From assembly GCA_020048295.1 (NCBI GenBank), contig JAIFMT010000095.1, positions 1 through 5,401 of the forward strand: a DNA stretch of 5,401 nucleotides. Reading direction: 5' to 3'. Of this stretch, positions 1 to 5,401 are shown piece after piece. The notes beneath the pieces were generated by a model. The model saw only the letters and a list, made by a program, of their open reading frames with translations. It made no database searches and was not told where the DNA came from. The position numbers and the translations under genes were made by a program. Source of the stretch: Rhodoferax sp. (GTDB taxonomy: Bacteria > Pseudomonadota > Gammaproteobacteria > Burkholderiales > Burkholderiaceae). How positions within the stretch are numbered: position 1 is the first letter of the stretch; every line of letters begins with the position of its first letter.

Positions 1-3000
1 AGGGGTGGTTGCTGTTGCAGCAAGCCGATGGTTCCTGGCGCAACCGCATGACCGATATTCCCCGCTGGGGCTTGCAACACCATTTGTTGATGGATCACTT
101 GCCCAGCGGCGAGACACGCCAGCGCTGGAGCGACCAGACTTACGACCCGCGCGAGCGCCCCTGGTTCAAAGGTGCGCTGATCCTTCCGCCACAGCAGACG
201 GTCTATTGGACGCCGCCCTATACCTTTTTTACCACGGGGGACCCTGGCATCACCGCGTCAAGTCACACCCGCCTGGCCGACGGGCGGGACTTTGTGCTGG
301 GCTTTGATCTGACACTGCGCGACCTCTCCAGCATCACATTGCACGCCACCGTGGGAACCCATGGCATGGCGCTGGTGATGACCGACGATGAGCGGGTACT
401 GGCCATGCCCCCCCTGCCGCCTGAAGTGACGCAGGACGACTGGCTGAAAAAGGTGCTTCAACCGGCGGCTGAACTGGGTCTGAAACCGCTGACGAATGGT
501 CTGGCGCGCTGGCACCTTGCCGGTCGCCAGCGTGATGCGGTGCTGGCGTACACCTCGGATGGCATGGGATGGCTGTTAAGCGCGCGACCGCACAAGCTCG
601 GCGGACAGCAGTTCTGGGTGGTGGTGCTGGCACCCGCCAAAGACTTTGCGCCGGCGTGGGCGCCGATTGTCTGGGCGCTGGGCCTGGCGTTGTTGCTGGT
701 GGGGGCGCTGGCCCTGTGGTTGATCCGGGCCGGTACCCTGGGTGTGACGCAGCCGCTGGAGGCGCTGGCCCAGGCCAGCCAGCGCATTGGAAAGCTCGAT
801 TTTCAGCAGGGGCCGCCCGTGGTCAGCCGCCTGGCCGAGATTCAGGCCCTGGCCGCCAGCCAGCAAACCATGCTGGGGATGCTGCGCGACAACCAGGATG
901 AGCTTGATGCCCGTGCCCAGGAACTGAATTGCCAGGTGGCGGCGCTGAAGTCCACCGAGGCACGCTTGCAGCAGCAAAACGACCAGCTCTCCACCATCAT
1001 TGAAAACTTTCCGGGCGGGGTGTCAGTGGTGGATGCCGATTTGCGTTTTTTGGCGTTCAACAGCCAGTTCAAGTCTTTGCTGGCTTTGCCCGATGCCTTG
1101 TTGGACGACCCTGCCACGGGTTTTGAGGACGTGATCCGCTTCAACGTACACCGGGGTGACTACGGCCCCGGTGATCCGCAAGCACTGGTGGCCGAGCGAG
1201 TGACCCAGGCCAGGCAGTTGCGGGCGCACCGCATGGAGCGTGTTTTGCCCAACGGCACCACGCTGGATGTTCGTGGCATGCCTTTGCCCCAGGGTGGCTT
1301 TGTCACCTTGTACATGGATGTCACCATGGCCAGGCAGCATGAGCGCGAGCTGGAACACCTGGCGCATTTTGATGCGCTCACAGGGCTGCCCAACCGGGTG
1401 TTGCTGGCTGATCGTTTGCGCCAGGCCATGTCGCAGGTTGTCCGGCGCGACCAGCAACTGGCTGTGGCCTATCTGGATCTGGATGGTTTCAAAGTCATCA
1501 ATGACACCTATGGGCATGAGATGGGTGACCAGTTGTTGCTGACTGTGGCCAGCCGTATGAAGCAGGCCTTGCGCGACGGTGACACCCTGGCACGCCTGGG
1601 CGGCGATGAGTTTGTCGCGGTGTTGCTCGATGTCGCCGGGCTCGATGGCAGTGTGCCGATGCTCAAGCGTCTGCTGCAGGCCGCAGATTCTCCGGTGACG
1701 GTCAACGGGTGTGAGCTGCGGGTGTCGGCCAGTGTGGGCGTGACCTTCTTTCCGCAAAAGCAGGAGGTGGATGCCGAGCAGCTGATGCGTCAGGCCGATC
1801 AGGCCATGTACCAGGCTAAACAGGCGGGCAAAAACCGCTACCAGGTGTTTGATGCAGAGCAGGACATCAGCCTGCGTGGCCAGTTTGAAGGCTTGCAGCG
1901 CTTGCGCGATGCCTTGGCCCAGGACGAGTTTGTGCTGTATTACCAGCCCAAGGTGAATATGCGCACCGGTGAGGTGACAGGTGCAGAAGCGCTGATACGC
2001 TGGCAGCATCCCGAGCGCGGTTTGCTGGCGCCAGCAGCTTTTTTGCCGCTGATTGACGACCATCCACTGGCGGTGGATGTGGGGCAGTGGGTGATAGCAG
2101 CCGCTTTGACGCAAATGAGCACCTGGCTGGCAGCAGGGCTGCACTTGCCGGTGAGTGTCAATGTGGGTGCGCGCCAGTTGCAGCAGCCGGGTTTTGTCGA
2201 TAGCCTGCGTACGGCGCTGGCAGCGCACCCGGACATCAACCCGCAAGATCTGCTGCTGGAAGTGCTGGAGACCAGCGCGCTGGAGGACATGGCCCTGGTG
2301 ACTGCGGTCATGGCGCAGTGCCGGGCCATGGGTGTGCATTACGCGCTGGACGATTTTGGCACCGGCTATTCGTCACTGACCTACCTCAAGCGCCTGCCAG
2401 TGTCACAGCTCAAGATTGACCAGAGTTTTGTGCGTGACATGCTCGACGACTCGGATGACCTGTCGATCCTGGTCGGTGTGCTTGATTTGTCCAGGTCGTT
2501 TCACCGCCAGGTGATTGCCGAAGGGGTGGAAACCGTGGCCCATGGCCAGATGCTGCTGCAACTGGGGTGTGAACTGGCGCAGGGCTATGGCATTGCACGG
2601 CCCATGCCGGCACAGGACCTGCCCGTCTGGGCGGCAGCCTGGCAGGGTGAAGCGCGCTGGCGTGATGTGGCCGTGGTGCCCCGGCGCAACCTGCCGCTGT
2701 TGTTTGCGGGCGTGGAGCACCGTACCTGGGTGGCAGCGCTGGAATCGTTTCTGCTGGGTGAACGCGGCGCGCCCCCGCTGGACAGCCGCCATTGCCAGGT
2801 GGGGCAATGGATGCAGGCGCAGGGGCCGGCGCCTGATGCAGGCACCGCCACCATGCGGGACAAGTTGATCAGCCTGCATGAGGAAGTTCACGTGGTGGGT
2901 GCGCATTTATGCGAACTCCAGTCTCTCGGTCATCACCAGACTGCGTTGCAGCAATTGGAGCGACTGATGGAGCTGCGCGATGAACTGCTGGCGCACCTGC

Positions 3001-3029
3001 AGCAGATGTTGCAGGGAGACCGGGCATAA
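1..3029 (+). CDS. Membrane-bound bifunctional diguanylate cyclase/phosphodiesterase (Cache-HAMP-PAS-GGDEF-EAL-CZB), 5' partial
   Basis: This inner-membrane enzyme is predicted to make and break the second messenger c-di-GMP. The frame is open to the window edge (first full codon at 3), so the true start, first membrane helix and distal Cache lobe lie upstream. Residues are counted from the TTG at 9. Residues 1-210 are periplasmic Cache, with the typical YDPRERPWF (45-53) and WTPPYTFFTTG. A membrane helix spans about 217-240, followed by a HAMP-like linker (P249-L250, E277-I278), a coiled coil at 290-330 and a PAS_7-like domain at 331-440. The GGDEF domain (447-613) has GGDEF at 531-535 and the inhibitory RxxD site at R522-D525. 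The EAL domain (622-873) keeps E660-A-L, N718, E751, DDFGTG (781-786), K802, D804 and E838, so both activities look intact. The C-terminus (898-1000) resembles a CZB zinc-binding domain: H904, C929xxGxW, H957 and H961. The stop lies five bases before comEC. Domain calls come from motif reading. Which activity dominates, and the ligand, cannot be told. Confidence 0.93.
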   Translation, partial: GWLLLQQADGSWRNRMTDIPRWGLQHHLLMDHLPSGETRQRWSDQTYDPRERPWFKGALILPPQQTVYWTPPYTFFTTGDPGITASSHTRLADGRDFVLGFDLTLRDLSSITLHATVGTHGMALVMTDDERVLAMPPLPPEVTQDDWLKKVLQPAAELGLKPLTNGLARWHLAGRQRDAVLAYTSDGMGWLLSARPHKLGGQQFWVVVLAPAKDFAPAWAPIVWALGLALLLVGALALWLIRAGTLGVTQPLEALAQASQRIGKLDFQQGPPVVSRLAEIQALAASQQTMLGMLRDNQDELDARAQELNCQVAALKSTEARLQQQNDQLSTIIENFPGGVSVVDADLRFLAFNSQFKSLLALPDALLDDPATGFEDVIRFNVHRGDYGPGDPQALVAERVTQARQLRAHRMERVLPNGTTLDVRGMPLPQGGFVTLYMDVTMARQHERELEHLAHFDALTGLPNRVLLADRLRQAMSQVVRRDQQLAVAYLDLDGFKVINDTYGHEMGDQLLLTVASRMKQALRDGDTLARLGGDEFVAVLLDVAGLDGSVPMLKRLLQAADSPVTVNGCELRVSASVGVTFFPQKQEVDAEQLMRQADQAMYQAKQAGKNRYQVFDAEQDISLRGQFEGLQRLRDALAQDEFVLYYQPKVNMRTGEVTGAEALIRWQHPERGLLAPAAFLPLIDDHPLAVDVGQWVIAAALTQMSTWLAAGLHLPVSVNVGARQLQQPGFVDSLRTALAAHPDINPQDLLLEVLETSALEDMALVTAVMAQCRAMGVHYALDDFGTGYSSLTYLKRLPVSQLKIDQSFVRDMLDDSDDLSILVGVLDLSRSFHRQVIAEGVETVAHGQMLLQLGCELAQGYGIARPMPAQDLPVWAAAWQGEARWRDVAVVPRRNLPLLFAGVEHRTWVAALESFLLGERGAPPLDSRHCQVGQWMQAQGPAPDAGTATMRDKLISLHEEVHVVGAHLCELQSLGHHQTALQQLERLMELRDELLAHLQQMLQGDRA
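3014..3018 (+). promoter_or_regulatory. Possible weak ribosome binding site for comEC
   Basis: GGGAG sits inside the last codons of the upstream c-di-GMP gene. It is the only purine-rich Shine-Dalgarno-like match near the comEC GTG, but 16 bases separate it from the start, longer than the usual 5-9. Together with the GTG start and the five-base gap between genes, this suggests that comEC translation depends mainly on ribosomes finishing the upstream gene. That is inference; the site itself is weak. Confidence 0.35.
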
Positions 3030-3034
3030 GCCTG

Positions 3035-5401
3035 GTGCGTCAACCCTGGGCCGCCGCCCTGCTGGGGCTACTGGCAGGCACCGCTGTGCAACTGCAGCAG
3101 CCAGCGCTTTGGACGTATCAGGTTTATGCATCATTTGTGTTTGCAGCCCTTATTTTTCTTGGGCTTGCAGCTATAAATAGCAGAGCAAGGCAAGTTCTTG
3201 GATCACCCGGGCGGACCGTGATGTGGGTACTGGCGCTGGGGCTGCTGGCGTTTGGTGCCACCGGTCTGCGCGCTGTCGCGTATGTCAGCCTGGCACTGGC
3301 ACCCGCGCTGGAAGGGCGCGATATTGCCGTCACGGGTGTGGTGGCCGCGCTGCCGCAGCGCAGTGAGACGGGCACGCGTTTTCGCTTTGACCTGGAGTCC
3401 GCCCGGCTGGACGGCCAGCCGGTGCGCCTCCCCGGTCGGCTGGAGTTGTCCTGGTACGCCGGGGTTTTTGGCCGGGGCGACGGGCCGGGCGAATTCATGG
3501 GCGAACTGCAACGCGTACCCGAGCCGCTTCAGGTGGGTGAGCGCTGGCGCTTCACCGTGCGCCTCAAGGCACCCCACGGTGGCGTGAACCCGTATGGGTT
3601 CGACTATGAACTCTGGCAATGGGAGCAGGGCGTGCAGGCCACCGGCTATGTGCGCGCCGGCCCGCAAGACCTGGTGCCGCAAAACCTGGGCCTGACCTAC
3701 CAGCACCCCGTGGACTGGGCACGCCAGCAAGTGCGCGAGCAGATTTTTCAGCGGGTGTCTGATCCGAAGGCCGCGGGCGTTATTGGCGCACTGGTGGTGG
3801 GGGATCAGGCGGCCATCGAGCGTGTGGACTGGGATGTGTTTCGCGCCACTGGCGTGGCGCATTTGATGAGTATCTCGGGCCTGCACATCACCATGTTTGC
3901 CTGGCTGGCCCGCTGGCTGGTGGGTGCTGGGTGGCGGCGCTCTGGCCGCCTGTGTTTATGGCTGCCAGCACCGGGCGCAGCCCTCATCGGCGGTGTGTTG
4001 CTGGCAGTCAGCTACGCCTTGTTCAGCGGTTGGGGGGTGCCCGCGCAACGCACTGTATTGATGCTGGCTACCGTGGCTGGGCTGCGCCTGCTGGGTTTGC
4101 GCTGGCCCTGGCCCCGGGTCTGGCTGCTGGCCTGTGGCGTGGTGGTGGTGGCTGACCCCTGGGCCATGCTGCAGGCCGGATTCTGGCTGAGTTTTGTCGC
4201 GGTAGGGGTTTTGTTTGCTTCTGATTCAAGAGCAATAAACTCAATGAATACGAGGGCTGAAAGCCGATTTTTATTGATGTTGCGAGAGCAGTGGGTGATC
4301 ACGCTGGCACTCACGCCCTTGAGCCTGCTGCTGTTTGGACAGGTGTCACTGGTGGGTTTGCTGGCCAACGCGCTGGCGATTCCCTGGGTGACACTGCTGG
4401 TGACACCGTTGGCGATGCTGGGGGTGGTGTTGCCAGGTCTGTGGGACGCGGCTTCACTGGCGATCGGCCTGCTGGGCACGGTCTTGCGCTGGCTGGCGGG
4501 CTGGCCGTGGGCGGTGGTGTCGGTGGCGCAAGCACCCTGGTGGGCCGGGGCCGCAGGCGTGCTGGGCGGTGTGCTGCTGGTGATGCGTCTGCCCTGGCAG
4601 GTGCGCCTGTGCGGTGCGCCGCTGATGTTGCCGGTGCTGTTGTGGCAGGCACCCCAGCCGCCAGAAGGCCAGTTTGAGCTGTTGGCCGCTGATATCGGGC
4701 AGGGCAATGCGGTGTTGGTGCGTACGGCGCGCCACGCCTTGTTGTATGACGCGGGGCCACGTTTCAGCCGGGAGAGTGATGCTGGCCACCGGGTGTTGGT
4801 GCCACTGTTGCGCGCGCTGGACGTGCGACTTGACACCTTGGTGTTGAGCCACCGCGACAGCGACCACACCGGGGGTGCTGCGGCGGTGCTGATGATGCAG
4901 CCGCAGGTCATGTTGCTCAGCTCCATTGAGGATGACAACGCCCTGCAAGCGCTGCGCCCGGCCACCCGTTGTGTCAGTGGGCAGCGCTGGCGGTGGGACG
5001 GCGTGGATTTTGAGGTGCTGCAACCGCAGGCCGATGACTATGGCCCGGTGCATAAGACCAATGCGATGAGTTGCGTGCTGCGTATTTCCAACGGGCAGCG
5101 CACAGCCCTGCTGGCGGGCGACATCGAACAGGCGCAAGAGGTCCGTCTGGTCGGCGCATTGGCTGCACCGACTGCGGGTGGAAAGTCTGGTTTGCATGCG
5201 GATGTGCTGCTGGTACCACACCACGGCAGTAAAACGTCCAGCAGCGCCGATTTTCTGGATGCCGTGGCACCCGGTTTGGCGTTGGTGCAAAGCGGCCACC
5301 GTAACCGTTTTGGGCATCCGGCACCGTTGGTGCGCGAGCGTTACCAGCAGCGCAACATTATGGTGCTCGACTCGCCCCATTGTGGTGCCATGACCTGGCG
5401 G
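3035..5401 (+). CDS. comEC: DNA internalization-related competence protein ComEC/Rec2, 3' partial
   Basis: ComEC is the polytopic inner-membrane channel that passes one strand of incoming DNA into the cytoplasm during natural transformation. All 789 visible codons are open. Residues 1-80 hold three hydrophobic segments. Residues 95-210 form the DUF4131/OB-fold region, ending in the family-typical HGGVNPYGFDYELWQWEQG (181-199). The Competence domain (about 245-540) has SISGLH (279-284), PAQR (336-339) and many membrane helices. The metallo-beta-lactamase-like domain (about 546 onward) has DIGQGNA (553-559), YDAGP, SHRDSDHTGG (605-614), AGD (694-696), VPHHGS (727-732) and NRFGHP (757-761). The metal-binding nuclease motif is therefore intact. 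Length near 790 is close to the usual family size, so probably only a few tens of residues are missing. The GTG start is chosen because no earlier ATG/GTG/TTG is in frame near it and the N-terminus (RQPWAAALLGLLAGTAVQLQQPALW) looks like other betaproteobacterial ComECs; ATG 3221 would delete two membrane segments. Two AT-rich rare-codon patches interrupt the gene in frame. Confidence 0.95.
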   Translation, partial: MRQPWAAALLGLLAGTAVQLQQPALWTYQVYASFVFAALIFLGLAAINSRARQVLGSPGRTVMWVLALGLLAFGATGLRAVAYVSLALAPALEGRDIAVTGVVAALPQRSETGTRFRFDLESARLDGQPVRLPGRLELSWYAGVFGRGDGPGEFMGELQRVPEPLQVGERWRFTVRLKAPHGGVNPYGFDYELWQWEQGVQATGYVRAGPQDLVPQNLGLTYQHPVDWARQQVREQIFQRVSDPKAAGVIGALVVGDQAAIERVDWDVFRATGVAHLMSISGLHITMFAWLARWLVGAGWRRSGRLCLWLPAPGAALIGGVLLAVSYALFSGWGVPAQRTVLMLATVAGLRLLGLRWPWPRVWLLACGVVVVADPWAMLQAGFWLSFVAVGVLFASDSRAINSMNTRAESRFLLMLREQWVITLALTPLSLLLFGQVSLVGLLANALAIPWVTLLVTPLAMLGVVLPGLWDAASLAIGLLGTVLRWLAGWPWAVVSVAQAPWWAGAAGVLGGVLLVMRLPWQVRLCGAPLMLPVLLWQAPQPPEGQFELLAADIGQGNAVLVRTARHALLYDAGPRFSRESDAGHRVLVPLLRALDVRLDTLVLSHRDSDHTGGAAAVLMMQPQVMLLSSIEDDNALQALRPATRCVSGQRWRWDGVDFEVLQPQADDYGPVHKTNAMSCVLRISNGQRTALLAGDIEQAQEVRLVGALAAPTAGGKSGLHADVLLVPHHGSKTSSSADFLDAVAPGLALVQSGHRNRFGHPAPLVRERYQQRNIMVLDSPHCGAMTWR
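3144..3188 (-). repeat. Copy 1 of a putative small AT-rich intragenic repeat (reverse orientation)
   Basis: Read on the minus strand, this 45-base segment begins TTGCT, ends AGGGCTG, and aligns without gaps to 4215-4259 on the plus strand. By hand count 26 of 45 positions agree, including the first five and last seven. It overlaps the inverted repeat at 3158-3194. The core resembles a small palindromic repeat that I recall being scattered in Comamonadaceae genomes; this recollection is unverified. It is translated as part of ComEC without a frame break. Confidence 0.45.
3158..3194. repeat. Imperfect inverted repeat inside the comEC 5' region
   Basis: The arms are CTTG (3158-3161), CTTGC (3164-3168) and GCTAT (3170-3174) on the left, and ATAGC (3177-3181), GCAAG (3185-3189) and CAAG (3191-3194) on the right. 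All three blocks are exact reverse complements in nested order, giving 14 paired positions with small bulges around a central AA. The region is AT-richer than its surroundings (33 G/C of 80 bases over 3121-3200, hand count). It encodes comEC residues 42-54, at the end of the second hydrophobic segment. It could be a decayed mobile or dispersed repeat, or an mRNA hairpin near the start of comEC. Confidence 0.7.
4215..4259 (+). repeat. Copy 2 of a putative small AT-rich intragenic repeat
   Basis: This segment lies in an AT-rich island (25 G/C of 70 bases over 4211-4280, hand count) inside GC-rich comEC. It pairs with the reverse complement of 3144-3188 as an equal-length, ungapped, diverged copy. 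It uses codons otherwise scarce in the window (TCA, AGA, ATA, AGG, with TTA just downstream) and encodes a polar stretch around residues 394-408 (ASDSRAINSMNTRAE), between two membrane helices where extra residues should be tolerated. A short GGCT-GAA-AGCC hairpin follows at 4255-4265. Confidence 0.45.

Noticed and set aside
9..11. TTG as a possible start of the c-di-GMP gene
   Set aside because: The frame is open upstream to the window edge, and the Cache domain begins mid-fold without the expected first membrane helix. The gene is truncated by the window, not started here.
1023..2339. 438-codon open frame on the minus strand, antisense to the PAS-GGDEF-EAL region
   Set aside because: Its product is rich in His, Gln, Arg and Leu with no recognisable domain, as expected for the complement of a GC-rich gene. 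The plus-strand frame is an unambiguous GGDEF-EAL protein.
3027..3037. Possible frameshift or fusion between the c-di-GMP gene and comEC
   Set aside because: The CZB-like domain ends naturally before TAA 3027-3029, and ComEC begins with its typical N-terminus six bases later. Two separate proteins fit best.
3203..3886. 227-codon minus-strand frame opposite the ComEC OB-fold region
   Set aside because: No domain, signal or plausible start context; the plus strand here encodes conserved ComEC sequence.
4254..4275. Hairpin GGCT-GAA-AGCC followed by a T run, resembling a Rho-independent terminator
   Set aside because: The stem is only four base pairs and lies mid-gene in an uninterrupted comEC frame. 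It is better explained as part of the AT-rich repeat-like island.
4012..5380. Long overlapping minus-strand frames (317 and 308 codons) opposite comEC
   Set aside because: Their products are low-complexity (Ser/Thr/Arg or His/Gln rich) with no domain, and they lie opposite clearly coding ComEC motifs. They are shadows of high third-position GC.

Overview
The window looks like chromosomal DNA from a GC-rich betaproteobacterium. The closest fit is Burkholderiales, probably Comamonadaceae (Rhodoferax/Polaromonas-like). I base this on high GC at third codon positions, the style of both proteins, and two AT-rich patches that resemble small dispersed repeats I recall from that family. The family assignment is inference; no search was run.

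Layout: two large genes on the + strand fill the window. Positions 1-3029 hold the 3' part of a membrane-bound cyclic-di-GMP enzyme. Its visible order is periplasmic Cache sensor, transmembrane helix, HAMP-like linker, coiled coil, PAS, GGDEF, EAL and a C-terminal CZB-type zinc-binding domain. Five bases after its stop codon a second gene starts with GTG at 3035 and runs off the window at 5401. It encodes ComEC/Rec2, the inner-membrane channel that takes up single-stranded DNA during natural transformation. The DUF4131/OB-fold, Competence channel and metallo-beta-lactamase-like nuclease domains are all present, and only the extreme C-terminus is missing.

The tight spacing and lack of room for a promoter, terminator or RNA gene between them imply cotranscription, and possibly coupled translation. 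This would tie c-di-GMP signalling to DNA uptake in expression only; no direct functional link can be read from the sequence. No stretch longer than 300 bases lacks a gene.

The most unusual structure lies inside comEC. Two AT-rich, rare-codon segments (about 3144-3194 and 4209-4282) interrupt otherwise GC-rich coding sequence without breaking the frame. The first forms a long imperfect inverted repeat. Its reverse complement aligns with the second without gaps over 45 bases (26 identical by hand count), which suggests two decayed, oppositely oriented copies of one small element captured as codons. I see no defence system, CRISPR array, tRNA/rRNA, transposase or clearly new multi-gene system.
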